The position numbers were made by a program, and so were the translations under genes. A DNA stretch of 64,000 bases from Vibrio owensii CAIM 1854 = LMG 25443 (lineage in GTDB: Bacteria; Pseudomonadota; Gammaproteobacteria; Enterobacterales; Vibrionaceae). Position 1 is the stretch's first letter; every line of letters starts with the position of its first letter. The stretch spans positions 20,674 through 84,673 of the forward strand of contig NZ_JPRD01000056.1 of the NCBI RefSeq assembly GCF_000817815.1, in the 5' to 3' direction. Below the pieces are notes generated by a model. That model saw only the letters and a list, made by a program, of their open reading frames with translations. It was not told the origin of the DNA and did not search any database. Shown one piece after another: positions 51,711-60,843 of this stretch.

Positions 51711-53015
51711 ATGAAATTTCCTGGACAACGCAAATCCAAGCACTATTTTCCTGTTCATGCTCGTGACCCATTGGTGAGCCAAGCACAAGAAAGCAAAAAG
51801 ATGACGCGCACTCACATCATCGGCATTGATCAAACGCTGGTTGATATTGAAGCGAAAGTGACAACGGATGTGATTGAAAAGTACGGTTTGAGTAAAGGAC
51901 ACTCGTTGGTTATTGATGACGCTACAGCAGAAGCTTTGTACCAACAGCTAAAAGCAGAGTGCCTTATTACCAATGAGTATGCAGGTGGTACGATCGGTAA
52001 TACGCTGCACAACTACTCAGTGCTGGCCGATGACCGTTCAACACTTCTGGGCGTAATGAGCCAAGATATCAAAATCGGCAGCTACGGTTACCGCTACCTA
52101 TGTAACACATCTAGCCGTATGGACCTGAACTACCTACAAGGCGTTGATGGTGCAATCGGTCGTTGTTTTGCTCTGATTACCGAAGACGGTGAACGTACTT
52201 TCGCAATCAGCGAAGGTCAAATGAACCAACTTCACCCAGACAATATCCCTGAGAAGATCTTCAAGAGCGCATCTGCTCTAGTTCTTACTGCATACCTTGT
52301 TCGTTGTAAAGAAGGCGACCCAATGCCGGAAGCAACGATGCGTGCTATTGAATACGCGAAGAAACATGATGTACCAGTGGTATTAACGCTAGGTACTAAA
52401 TTCGTTATTCAAGATGATCCAACATTCTGGCAAGAATTCATTCGTGACAATGTTTCTGTTGTTGCAATGAACGAAGACGAAGCAGAAGCATTAACGGGTG
52501 AGTCTGATCCTCTAGCTGCTTCAGATAAGACGCTTGAGTGGGCTGACCTGGTTCTTTGTACTGCTGGTCCTGTAGGTCTGTTTATGGCGGGTTACACTGA
52601 AGAAAGCGCTAAGCGTGAAACTTCATTGCCACTGCTTCCTGGTTCTATTGCTGAATTTAACCGTTTCGAATTTAGCCGTCCTGCTAAGAAAGACTCGTGT
52701 GAAAATGCAATTAAAGTATATTCACATATCTCTCCATACATGGGTGGCCCTGAAAAAATTAAGAACACCAATGGCGCAGGTGATGCGGCATTGTCTGCGG
52801 TTCTTCACGATATGGCAGCAAATAAATACCACAAAGAAAATGTGCCTAACTCAAGTAAGCACAGTAATGAGTATTTAACTTATTCTTCGTTCTCTCAAGT
52901 TTGTAAATACGCGAATCGAGCAAGTTACGAAGTGTTAGTGCAGCATTCTCCACGTCTTTCACGTGGTCTTCCTGAGCGTGAAGATAGCTTGGAAGAGGCA
53001 TACTGGGAACGTTAA
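51711..53015 (+). CDS. gsk: Inosine/guanosine kinase
   Basis: Purine nucleoside salvage: phosphorylates inosine and guanosine with ATP. 434 residues, PfkB family: AGGTIGNTLHNYSVLADD near the N-terminal third, and NTNGAGDAALSAVLHDMA, the anion-hole and catalytic-base motif, near residue 350. MKFPGQRKSKHYFPV is the usual Gsk opening. Poor ribosome site; PurR box in the promoter. A terminator follows. Confidence 0.95.
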   Translation: MKFPGQRKSKHYFPVHARDPLVSQAQESKKMTRTHIIGIDQTLVDIEAKVTTDVIEKYGLSKGHSLVIDDATAEALYQQLKAECLITNEYAGGTIGNTLHNYSVLADDRSTLLGVMSQDIKIGSYGYRYLCNTSSRMDLNYLQGVDGAIGRCFALITEDGERTFAISEGQMNQLHPDNIPEKIFKSASALVLTAYLVRCKEGDPMPEATMRAIEYAKKHDVPVVLTLGTKFVIQDDPTFWQEFIRDNVSVVAMNEDEAEALTGESDPLAASDKTLEWADLVLCTAGPVGLFMAGYTEESAKRETSLPLLPGSIAEFNRFEFSRPAKKDSCENAIKVYSHISPYMGGPEKIKNTNGAGDAALSAVLHDMAANKYHKENVPNSSKHSNEYLTYSSFSQVCKYANRASYEVLVQHSPRLSRGLPEREDSLEEAYWER

Positions 53016-53053
53016 TTCATTCTGTTGAATTACCCAACTTTGCACATAAGTGA

Positions 53054-53087
53054 AAAAATGGCGCATTTCGAATGCGCCATTTTTGTA
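53054..53087 (+). terminator. Terminator of gsk
   Basis: AAAAATGGCGCATT (53054-53067) and AATGCGCCATTTTT (53071-53084) form a 14-bp stem. Confidence 0.92.
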
Positions 53088-53104
53088 TCTATTTATAGAT
53101 AAAT

Positions 53105-53131
53105 AAAAAGGTTCCCATTGGGAACCTTTTT
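53105..53131 (-). terminator. Terminator of the H-NS gene
   Basis: AAAAAGGTTCCC and GGGAACCTTTTT are perfect inverted arms with loop ATT, downstream of the leftward hns gene. Confidence 0.9.
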
Positions 53132-53150
53132 AAAATTCATAAATCTTTTA

Positions 53151-53558
53151 TTAGATTAGGAAATCGTCTAGAGATTTACCTGCATCAAGTTGCTCTTGGA
53201 TTGCAGAAGGTGTACGACCTTGACCTGTCCAAGTTTTTTCTTCGCCGCTAACGTCAGTGTATTTGTATTTAGCAGGGCGAGGAGCGCGTTTAGATTTTGC
53301 TTTAGTTTTTGTTTCACCAGCAAGTGCGCTAATTAGTGCTTCAACGTCGATACCGTCTTGAGCGATTTGCTCAGCGATAGCAGCTAGTTTTGCTTCTTGC
53401 TCAGCTTGTGCTGCGCGGTCTGCTTCTTCTGCTTCTTTACGCTCTTCAACAACGATAGTTAGTTTATCTAGAGCTTCTTCTAACTGTTCTAGAGTCAGCT
53501 CACGAGAAAATGCACGAAGGCTACGGATATTTAGAAGTGTTTTAGTCAGCTCTGACAT
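53151..53558 (-). CDS. hns: H-NS family nucleoid protein (VicH-type)
   Basis: 135 residues. The N-terminal oligomerisation coiled coil (LTLEQLEEALDKLTIVVEER, about 22-41) is followed by an alanine- and lysine-rich linker and the C-terminal AT-hook-like DNA domain with TWTGQGRTPSAIQ, the core H-NS DNA-binding loop. Silences AT-rich, often transferred DNA. AGGAATCG precedes the ATG. A very AT-rich 600-base region lies upstream, suitable for the autoregulation known for the family. Confidence 0.95.
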   Translation of the reverse strand: MSELTKTLLNIRSLRAFSRELTLEQLEEALDKLTIVVEERKEAEEADRAAQAEQEAKLAAIAEQIAQDGIDVEALISALAGETKTKAKSKRAPRPAKYKYTDVSGEEKTWTGQGRTPSAIQEQLDAGKSLDDFLI

Positions 53559-54162
53559 AACGATTCCTATTAATAGGTTAAAAGGTTCGACATTGCTTAT
53601 CGAGACGATAAATTAAATGCGAAACTAGAATTAAAACATAGAGTCCTTATATTTAACTTTATCTTTCTCATATGTGCAAATGCTAATTCATGATTAAGAT
53701 TAAATTTCTTTAGTTTTTTCGGTAATCAACAATATTAATTAATCAAATTGAAATCTAATTAGCCATTTCTAACACTTTTTACTTTATAGATACTGTCTTT
53801 TTCTCGAGCACCATCATGTTTATTTATAGCTTGAATTAAATTTCCATTTTTCTGACAGAAAAGGACGAGCTATCGAATGTTCGTATCGTCATATTTCTTT
53901 CATTTATTGTTGCACGTAAAACTATGGCGAATTTAATAGTAGTAATAAAGTTTCATAAACATCAAGGTTGAAGCGATTGCAGTTGCACAATGTATGATTG
54001 GATCACATTTCATTTATAAATCAAAAGATCGATTATTTATTCATTTAATTTAGTTTGATGTGTTGCATTGGGAGGCTTCATAGGTGACAATGACTGTCAC
54101 CTGATGCAATATTGCAGACAATTTGTTGCTAATTTGTACAATTAGCAGTTGAAAGTTTGTTA
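53559..54162. other. Long AT-rich intergenic region upstream of hns and the lysine riboswitch
   Basis: About 600 bases without a credible open frame, unusually AT rich compared with the flanking genes. It must contain the leftward hns promoter and the rightward promoter of the riboswitch transcript. H-NS autoregulation could act on it. I could not place either promoter securely. Confidence 0.6.
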
Positions 54163-54342
54163 TTGCCGTAGAGGTGCAGTCTCGAAGAGTAGCTATTATT
54201 GGGGTGATGCCAATGAATAATAGTGGAAGGCGAAGATTGCCGAAGTAAGTGGCCTATTGAAACCACTTGCTGGGGTTGTCTCTGAAAGGAACAACACTGC
54301 CATAGTATATTTACATTAAACTATGGAGCGCTACTGTAGGGG
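54163..54342 (+). ncRNA. Lysine riboswitch (L box)
   Basis: The conserved lysine riboswitch elements occur in order: GAGGTGCAGTCTCGAAGAGTA at the 5' side (54171 on), GGGGTGATGCC, TGCCGAAGTAAGTGG, CTGGGGTTGTCTCTGAAAGG, CACTGCCATAGT and TGGAGCGCTACTGTAGGGG at the 3' side (to about 54342). It precedes an NhaC-type transporter known in vibrios to be controlled by such an element. No strong terminator follows before the start codon; a hairpin of CACGTA and TACGTG (54395-54414) and GAAG/CTTC (54349-54362) may form the expression platform, so translation control is likely. Confidence 0.95.
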
Positions 54343-54450
54343 TGGGTGAAGTGTTCGCTTCCCTGTCGCTAAGTTCAACATGAGCACGTATCGTATGCTA
54401 CGTGACTTGTCTGCAGTAGATCTCTAGCCAAACTTTGGTTTTTGAAGATC

Positions 54451-56052
54451 ATGAATTTAATAGATTTTGCACATTCTCCTGTTTCGTTATTACCGCCTAT
54501 TGTCGCGCTGACGCTGGCGATTCTAACTCGACGTGTTTTAGTTTCTCTTGGTGTAGGTATCGTACTTGGTGCGGTTTTACTTAACGATTGGTCTATCGGT
54601 AACACGATAGGTTATGTAAGTTCTCAAGTTTCTTCTGTCTTTATTGAAGACGGTGGTATCAATACTTGGAACATGAGTATTGTTGGCTTCCTTATCCTAT
54701 TGGGAATGACCACTGCGCTGTTAACACTTTCTGGTGGTACTCGAGCTTTCGCTGAGTGGGCGCAAACACGAGTGAAAAGTAAACGCGGCTCTAAACTTCT
54801 TGCAGCCTTCCTTGGCGTGTTCATTTTTGTCGACGATTACTTTAACAGTCTTGCTGTTGGTGCGATCTCTCGCCCAGTGACAGACCGCTTCTATGTGTCT
54901 CGCGCTAAACTTGCGTACATCCTTGACTCAACTGCTGCGCCAATGTGTGTGATCATGCCTGCTTCTAGCTGGGGTGCTTACATCATTACTATTATCGGCG
55001 GTATCTTGGTGTCACACGGTATCACTGAGTATTCTGCTCTTGGTGCTTACGTTCGTCTTATTCCTATGAACTTCTACGCGGTATTTGCTCTACTAATGGT
55101 ATTTGCTGTGGCGTGGTTTGGTCTAGACATTGGTAAGATGCGTGAGCACGAAATCGCAGCTTCTCAAGGTCGCGGTTTCGACAAAGATAAAGAAAACGAT
55201 ACTCAAGAAGCGCATGAGCTTAACGAAGAGCTAGATATTCGCGAAAGCGAGAAGGGCAAGGTTTCTGACCTAGTACTTCCAATTGTTACGCTTATCATTG
55301 CTACGATCGCTTCGATGCTTTACACCGGTGGTCAAGCACTAGCGGCAGATGGTAAAGAATTTGCGCTTCTAGGTGCGTTTGAGAACACAGATGTTGGTAC
55401 TTCTCTTATTTACGGTAGTTTGCTTGGTCTTGCAGTGGCATTGTTCACTGTAATTAAGCAGGGCATACCAATGGTAGAGATTGCTCGTACGCTTTGGATT
55501 GGTGCTAAATCAATGTTTGGTGCAATCCTAATCCTTGTGTTTGCTTGGACTATCGGTTCTGTTATCGGTGACATGAAGACAGGTTCTTACCTATCTACAA
55601 TGGCACAAGGCAACATTAATCCACACTGGCTACCAGTTATCCTATTCTTGCTATCTGGCCTAATGGCGTTCTCAACAGGTACGTCATGGGGTACGTTCGG
55701 TATCATGCTTCCAATCGCGGGTGACATGGCTGGCGCAACAGACGTGGCACTAATGCTACCAATGCTAAGTGCGGTTCTAGCTGGTGCAGTATTTGGTGAC
55801 CACTGTTCACCAATTTCAGATACAACGATTCTGTCGTCAACAGGTGCACGTTGTAACCATATCGATCACGTATCAACACAGTTACCTTATGCATTATCAG
55901 TCGCGCTTGTTTCATGCGTGGGCTTTATTGCTCTTGGTATGACAGCTTCAATTGCGTTCTCTTTCATCGCAGCGTCGATTACATTCGTTATCGTTTGCGC
56001 GATTTTGTCATGGTTTTCAAAGTCAAAAATGGCATCTTGCCAGAGTGCGTAA
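54451..56052 (+). CDS. lysW: NhaC-family transporter, predicted lysine transporter LysW
   Basis: 533-residue membrane protein with about 12 segments, of the NhaC Na+/H+ antiporter family: LGVFIFVDDYFNSLAVGAIS and GDHCSPISDTTILSSTGARC are the conserved functional stretches. In vibrios and relatives this family member lies under lysine riboswitch control and is predicted to import lysine; the riboswitch directly upstream supports that here. Start at ATG 54451; TTG three codons earlier is possible. The SD region is weak (GAAG), consistent with regulated translation. A cytoplasmic charged loop (about 230-270) contains HELNEELDIRESEKGK. Confidence 0.9.
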   Translation: MNLIDFAHSPVSLLPPIVALTLAILTRRVLVSLGVGIVLGAVLLNDWSIGNTIGYVSSQVSSVFIEDGGINTWNMSIVGFLILLGMTTALLTLSGGTRAFAEWAQTRVKSKRGSKLLAAFLGVFIFVDDYFNSLAVGAISRPVTDRFYVSRAKLAYILDSTAAPMCVIMPASSWGAYIITIIGGILVSHGITEYSALGAYVRLIPMNFYAVFALLMVFAVAWFGLDIGKMREHEIAASQGRGFDKDKENDTQEAHELNEELDIRESEKGKVSDLVLPIVTLIIATIASMLYTGGQALAADGKEFALLGAFENTDVGTSLIYGSLLGLAVALFTVIKQGIPMVEIARTLWIGAKSMFGAILILVFAWTIGSVIGDMKTGSYLSTMAQGNINPHWLPVILFLLSGLMAFSTGTSWGTFGIMLPIAGDMAGATDVALMLPMLSAVLAGAVFGDHCSPISDTTILSSTGARCNHIDHVSTQLPYALSVALVSCVGFIALGMTASIAFSFIAASITFVIVCAILSWFSKSKMASCQSA

Positions 56053-56078
56053 TTCACTGAATTAAAAAGTAAAATTAT

Positions 56079-56101
56079 AGGAGGCTTCGGCCTCCTTTTT
56101 T
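56079..56101 (+). terminator. Terminator of the lysine transporter gene
   Basis: AGGAGGC and GCCTCCT with a TTCG tetraloop (56079-56096), then a T run. Confidence 0.93.
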
Positions 56102-56209
56102 ATTTGTATTATACAATTCGATTTTTTTTAAAATTAAGGGTTGAAAAAAGTAATCAGCTTAGTTAGTGTGGTTACTAACAAAGCAAATGAGAAGAGCCTT
56201 GAAATAAGT

Positions 56210-56257
56210 ATGCGTAATTTTGTAATGAACATTCATCACCATCATCACCCAATTTAG
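56210..56257 (+). CDS. hisL: His operon leader peptide
   Basis: A 15-codon frame, MRNFVMNIHHHHHPI, with five consecutive histidine codons. When histidyl-tRNA is scarce, ribosomes stall there and the downstream RNA folds as antiterminator. It precedes the attenuator hairpin by about 75 bases and hisG by 168. Confidence 0.93.
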   Translation: MRNFVMNIHHHHHPI

Positions 56258-56368
56258 TCTTTCGGGAGATGTACGCATACCCGGGAGATAGGAATCTCCC
56301 GGAGGTGAAAATCAAAGTGAAAACAGATTTCAAACCCTCGGGAGACCAAAATCTCTCGAGGGTTTTTT
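56258..56368 (+). promoter_or_regulatory. His attenuator
   Basis: Downstream of the leader peptide are CGGGAGA-type segments that can pair alternatively (CCGGGAGAT at about 56281 with ATCTCCCGG at 56294). The final pair AACCCTCGGGAGA (56333-56345) and TCTCTCGAGGGTT (56352-56364) followed by T's is the terminator proper. Two of the segments share the CTCGGGAGA/CGGGAGAT core, as needed for mutually exclusive folding. Confidence 0.9.
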
Positions 56369-56424
56369 AGTTTTACTGGTTTATAAAATATTTAAATTAC
56401 CGAATCTGGCACAGGGATAAAGCA

Positions 56425-57321
56425 ATGCAAACACAACGCTTAAGAATTGCAATTCAGAAAAAAGGTCGTCTTAGCAAAGAGAGCCAAGCTCTACTTAAAA
56501 AATGCGGCGTGAAATTCAACGTGATGGGTGAGCGCTTAGTTGTTCATTCTGAAAATATGCCAATTGATTTACTTTTGGTTCGTGACGACGATATTCCTGG
56601 TCTAATTATGGATGGTGTTGTTGACCTTGGCTTTATTGGTGAAAACGAACTTGAAGAAGTTCGTCTTGATCGTAAGGCGCTTGGCGAGCCATGTGAATTT
56701 GTTCCACTTCGTCGTCTAGATTTCGGTGGCTGCCGTTTGTCTATCGCAATCAATAAAGACGAAGAGTACAACGGTCCTCAAGATCTAGCGGGCAAACGTA
56801 TCGCAACCACATACCCGCAACTGCTAAAAGCTTACATGGATGAAGCTGGCGTTCCTTTCTCAACATGTATGCTGACAGGCTCTGTAGAAGTAGCACCTCG
56901 CGCTGGTCTTGCTGATGCGATCGCTGACTTAGTCTCTACTGGTGCGACGTTGGAAGCGAACGGCCTTAAAGAAGCAGAAATCATCTTCAAATCAAAAGCG
57001 ACACTGATTCAACGCACCGGCGAATTTGATGCAGATAAAGTCGCGCTAATCGAAAAACTTCTGACTCGTATGCAAGGCGTACAACAAGCGAAAGAGTCTA
57101 AGTACATCATGCTACATGCACCAGCTGAGAAGCTAGACCAAATCAAAGCATTGCTTCCTGGCGCAGAAGACCCAACGGTATTACCTCTATCTGCTGACAA
57201 GCAAAAAGTTGCGGTTCATTTGGTAAGTACTGAAAACCTGTTCTGGGAAACCATGGAACAGCTAAAGGAACTGGGTGCGAGCTCAATTCTGGTACTACCA
57301 ATTGAAAAAATGATGGAGTAA
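56425..57321 (+). CDS. hisG: ATP phosphoribosyltransferase
   Basis: First committed step of histidine synthesis: ATP plus PRPP to PR-ATP. 298 residues, long form with the C-terminal regulatory domain that binds histidine. RLRIAIQKKGRLSKESQALL at the start, DLGFIGENELEE and ADLVSTGATLEANGLKEAE in the catalytic domain. AGGGATAAA precedes the ATG. First gene of the operon. Confidence 0.97.
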   Translation: MQTQRLRIAIQKKGRLSKESQALLKKCGVKFNVMGERLVVHSENMPIDLLLVRDDDIPGLIMDGVVDLGFIGENELEEVRLDRKALGEPCEFVPLRRLDFGGCRLSIAINKDEEYNGPQDLAGKRIATTYPQLLKAYMDEAGVPFSTCMLTGSVEVAPRAGLADAIADLVSTGATLEANGLKEAEIIFKSKATLIQRTGEFDADKVALIEKLLTRMQGVQQAKESKYIMLHAPAEKLDQIKALLPGAEDPTVLPLSADKQKVAVHLVSTENLFWETMEQLKELGASSILVLPIEKMME

Positions 57322-57326
57322 TCGCA

Positions 57327-58619
57327 ATGAGAACAGTTGTATGGCAATCGCTGAGTGAAACTCAACAAGACTCGATTCTAGAACGTCCAGCAATCGCAGA
57401 AGGCGCAAACATCACTGCTGCAGTTTCTGAAGTAATCACAAAAGTTCGTAAAGAGGGTGATGCTGCATTATTGGAGCTGACTGAGAAGTTTGACCGTGTG
57501 AAGCCGGAATCCATTCGTGTATCAGCGCAAGAAATCGATGAAGCATCTGCTCGCCTTTCTGAGAAGATGAAAGGTGCGCTTGAGCAAGCTTATGCAAACA
57601 TCTCGAAGTTTCACAAAGCACAAAAGCCACAACCAATTAAAGTAGAAACTCAGCCGGGCGTTCTTTGTGAGCAGGTAACGCGCCCAATTCAAAAAGTGGG
57701 TTTGTACATTCCTGGCGGTAGTGCGCCATTGCCTTCGACTGTTCTAATGCTAGGCGTTCCTGCAAAAATTGCAGGTTGTCGTAAAGTGGTGCTTTGTTCT
57801 CCACCGCCAATCGCTGACGAGATTCTGTACGTAGCAAAACTGTGCGGCATTGATGAAGTGTACAAAGTCGGCGGTGGTCAAGCGGTCGCTGCAATGGCTT
57901 ACGGCACAGAGACTGTATCTAAAGTTGATAAGATCTTTGGTCCAGGTAACGCTTATGTGACCGAAGCAAAACGTCAGGTTAGCAATGATTTCCGCGGTGC
58001 TGCGATTGATATGCCTGCAGGCCCATCTGAAGTGCTTGTGATTGCCGATGAAACCGCAGATGCAGACTTTATCGCTGCGGATCTTTTGAGCCAAGCAGAG
58101 CACGGTCCTGATTCTCAAGTGGTACTTGTGACGCCTTCTCCTGTTATTGCTGATCAAGTGACGGATGCGGTTCAACGTCAGCTTAAGGAGCTATCTCGTG
58201 CGGATATCGCAGAACAAGCGTTGGCTTCAAGCTTGATCATCATTGCTGAGTCTCTTACTCAATCGGTTTCTATCTCGAATTACTACGGTCCTGAGCACTT
58301 AATTGTTCAGACTAAGAACCCACGCGAGCTTCTACCTCTATTAGATAACGCAGGTTCTATCTTTCTTGGTGATTGGTCGCCTGAATCAGCAGGTGATTAC
58401 GCATCGGGCACCAACCACGTTCTTCCTACTTACGGTTACACACGCACGTATTCAAGCTTAGGCTTAGCGGACTTTTCGAAACGTATGACGGTTCAAGAAC
58501 TGTCTGCTGATGGTCTAAAGAACCTTGCACCAACGGTGGTAACCATGGCGGAAGCAGAAGGTCTGGATGCGCACAAACGTGCAGTGACCATTCGCGTAGA
58601 AAAACTGGCAGCTAAGTAA
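57327..58619 (+). CDS. hisD: Histidinol dehydrogenase
   Basis: Two-step NAD-linked oxidation of histidinol to histidine, zinc enzyme. 430 residues. Conserved stretches are YIPGGSAPLPSTVLMLGVPA, AYGTETVSKVDKIFGPGNAY and DYASGTNHVLPTYGYTRTYS. Starts five bases after hisG, with GGAG in between. Confidence 0.97.
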   Translation: MRTVVWQSLSETQQDSILERPAIAEGANITAAVSEVITKVRKEGDAALLELTEKFDRVKPESIRVSAQEIDEASARLSEKMKGALEQAYANISKFHKAQKPQPIKVETQPGVLCEQVTRPIQKVGLYIPGGSAPLPSTVLMLGVPAKIAGCRKVVLCSPPPIADEILYVAKLCGIDEVYKVGGGQAVAAMAYGTETVSKVDKIFGPGNAYVTEAKRQVSNDFRGAAIDMPAGPSEVLVIADETADADFIAADLLSQAEHGPDSQVVLVTPSPVIADQVTDAVQRQLKELSRADIAEQALASSLIIIAESLTQSVSISNYYGPEHLIVQTKNPRELLPLLDNAGSIFLGDWSPESAGDYASGTNHVLPTYGYTRTYSSLGLADFSKRMTVQELSADGLKNLAPTVVTMAEAEGLDAHKRAVTIRVEKLAAK

Positions 58620-58631
58620 GAGGATATTGAG

Positions 58632-59672
58632 ATGGAAAAGCTAGCGCGCAAACAAGTCCAACAACTTACCCCTTATATGTCGGCTCGTCGAATTGGTGGT
58701 ACCGGTGACGTATGGCTAAACGCCAACGAATCGCCATTCAATAATGAATACAAAACAGACTTCGCTCGTCTTAATCGTTACAGCGAATGTCAGCCTAAAG
58801 AACTGATTTCTGCTTACGCAGCCTATGCGGGTGTGAAACCAGAGCAAACACTAACATCTCGCGGAGCGGATGAAGGTATTGAACTATTGATTCGTGCTTT
58901 CTGTGAGCCGGGTGAAGATGCGATTCTTTACTGCCCACCGACTTACGGTATGTATGCCATCAGTGCCGAAACCATCGGTGTAGAGCGTAAAACCGTGCCG
59001 CTAACGTCAGATTGGCAACTAGACCTTGCAGGCATCGAAGCTAATCTGGATAACGTGAAACTGGTTTTTGTATGTTCGCCAAACAACCCAACGGGTAACT
59101 TAGTTAAGCGTGAGGACATTGTGTCTCTGCTTGAGATGACAAAAGACCGTGCAATTGTGGTGATGGATGAAGCGTACATCGATTTTTGTCCAGAAGCGTC
59201 AACGGTAGACCTACTGGCGCAATACCCGAATCTTGCGATTTTGCGTACTCTGTCGAAAGCTTTCGCGCTTGCTGGTCTGCGTTGTGGGTTTACGCTTGCG
59301 AACGAAGAGCTGATTAATGTACTTCTTAAAGTTATCGCACCATATCCAGTCCCGGTTCCAGTGGCAGAAATTGCGACTCAGGCGCTTTCGGAAGCTGGTT
59401 TAGCGCGAGCGAAGTTCCAAGTTCTTGATCTGAATGCAAACCGTGCTTACTTGCAAGTTGGCCTTTCAATGATTCCGAGTTTGGAAGTGTTTGAAGGGTG
59501 GGGGAACTACCTATTGGTGAAATTCCCAGATGGCGATGATCTTTTCAAAGCGGCTTGGGATACGGGCATTATTTTGCGTAACTCGCCAATTGAGAACTGT
59601 GTACGTATCAGTGTTGGTAACCGCGACGAGTGTGAAAAAACGCTTGGATTTATTAGAAACTACTACGCATAA
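58632..59672 (+). CDS. hisC: Histidinol-phosphate aminotransferase
   Basis: PLP enzyme converting imidazole acetol phosphate to histidinol phosphate. 346 residues, class I/II fold: WLNANESPFNNEY, SRGADEGIELLIRAFCEPGE, CSPNNPTGNL and the PLP lysine in LRTLSKAFALAGLRCGF. GAGG lies before the ATG, 12 bases after hisD. Confidence 0.97.
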   Translation: MEKLARKQVQQLTPYMSARRIGGTGDVWLNANESPFNNEYKTDFARLNRYSECQPKELISAYAAYAGVKPEQTLTSRGADEGIELLIRAFCEPGEDAILYCPPTYGMYAISAETIGVERKTVPLTSDWQLDLAGIEANLDNVKLVFVCSPNNPTGNLVKREDIVSLLEMTKDRAIVVMDEAYIDFCPEASTVDLLAQYPNLAILRTLSKAFALAGLRCGFTLANEELINVLLKVIAPYPVPVPVAEIATQALSEAGLARAKFQVLDLNANRAYLQVGLSMIPSLEVFEGWGNYLLVKFPDGDDLFKAAWDTGIILRNSPIENCVRISVGNRDECEKTLGFIRNYYA

Positions 59673-59689
59673 GTAGAGACAAAATTAAT

Positions 59690-59713
59690 CGCTCTCGCTC
59701 AATTGCGGGAGCG
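59690..59713 (+). other. Hairpin between hisC and hisB
   Basis: CGCTCTCGC (59690-59698) and GCGGGAGCG (59705-59713) form a 9-bp stem with one G-U pair. No T run follows, so it is not a terminator; it may protect the mRNA or mark a processing site. Confidence 0.5.
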
Positions 59714-59743
59714 CCAAAAGAATAGCAATAAGGAAGTTCCCGA

Positions 59744-60817
59744 GTGAGCAAACAACAAAAAATCCTTTTTATTGATCGTGATGGCACCTTAATTGTTGAG
59801 CCGCCGATTGATTTTCAAGTAGACCGTTTAGACAAACTAAAGCTAGAGCCATTTGTTATCCCAAGCCTGTTGTCGTTGCAGGATGCAGGATACCGTCTAG
59901 TGATGGTCACGAACCAAGATGGTTTGGGTACTGACAGCTACCCACAAGCTGATTTTGATGCACCACACAACATGATGATGGAGATCTTTGAGTCTCAAGG
60001 TGTGAAGTTTGATGACGTGCTGATTTGTCCTCACTTCGATGAAGATAACTGCTCTTGCCGTAAGCCTAAACTGGGCTTGGTAAAAGAGTACCTTCAAGGT
60101 GGCAAAGTTGATTTTCAAAACTCCGTTGTGATTGGCGATCGTCAAACCGATCTTCAACTTGCAGAAAACATGGCAATTCGTGGCATTCAATACAACCCAG
60201 AAACCATGGGTTGGAAACAGATCCTAAAAGATCTGACGGTGAAGGCGCGTGTTGCTGAAGTTATTCGCACCACAAAAGAAACAGACATTAAAGTATTCGT
60301 TAATCTTGACGAGCAAGGCGGTAACGATATTTCTACAGGTCTTGGCTTTTTTGACCACATGCTGGATCAAATCGCGACGCACGGTGGATTCCAAATGGTG
60401 TGCAAAGTGGAAGGTGACCTGCACATTGATGATCACCACACAGTGGAAGATACCGCTCTAGCATTGGGTCAAGCGTTAAAAGAAGCACTGGGTGACAAGC
60501 GTGGTATTGGTCGCTTTGGCTTTAGCCTTCCAATGGATGAGTGTTTGGCACAATGCGCACTAGACCTATCTGGTCGTCCTTACCTTAAGTTCGACGCGCA
60601 ATTCAGTCGTGAGCAAGTGGGTGATCTTTCAACAGAGATGGTAGTTCACTTCTTCCGCTCTTTGACTGACACATTAGCGTGTACGTTGCACCTTTCTTCT
60701 GCGGGCAACAATGATCATCACATCATTGAAAGTCTATTTAAAGCGTTTGGCCGTACTCTGCGCCAAGCAATCAAAGTAGAAGGCACTGAGCTACCAAGTA
60801 GTAAAGGCGTGCTTTAA
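59744..60817 (+). CDS. hisB: Bifunctional histidinol-phosphatase / imidazoleglycerol-phosphate dehydratase
   Basis: 357-residue fusion. The N-terminal HAD phosphatase has the nucleophile motif FIDRDGTLIVEPP and the zinc-cysteine loop CPHFDEDNCSCRKPK. The C-terminal dehydratase (about 170-357) has LGFFDHMLDQIATHGGF, DDHHTVEDTALALGQAL and DHHIIESLFKAFGR. GTG start with AAGGAAG upstream. Fusion is usual for enterics and vibrios. Confidence 0.97.
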   Translation: MSKQQKILFIDRDGTLIVEPPIDFQVDRLDKLKLEPFVIPSLLSLQDAGYRLVMVTNQDGLGTDSYPQADFDAPHNMMMEIFESQGVKFDDVLICPHFDEDNCSCRKPKLGLVKEYLQGGKVDFQNSVVIGDRQTDLQLAENMAIRGIQYNPETMGWKQILKDLTVKARVAEVIRTTKETDIKVFVNLDEQGGNDISTGLGFFDHMLDQIATHGGFQMVCKVEGDLHIDDHHTVEDTALALGQALKEALGDKRGIGRFGFSLPMDECLAQCALDLSGRPYLKFDAQFSREQVGDLSTEMVVHFFRSLTDTLACTLHLSSAGNNDHHIIESLFKAFGRTLRQAIKVEGTELPSSKGVL

Positions 60818-60843
60818 GGCTAACCTTAGCAAGGAGAAAAACA

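Noticed and set aside
56234..56248. Five histidine codons resembling an affinity tag
   Set aside because: They belong to the natural his leader peptide, followed by an attenuator and hisG.
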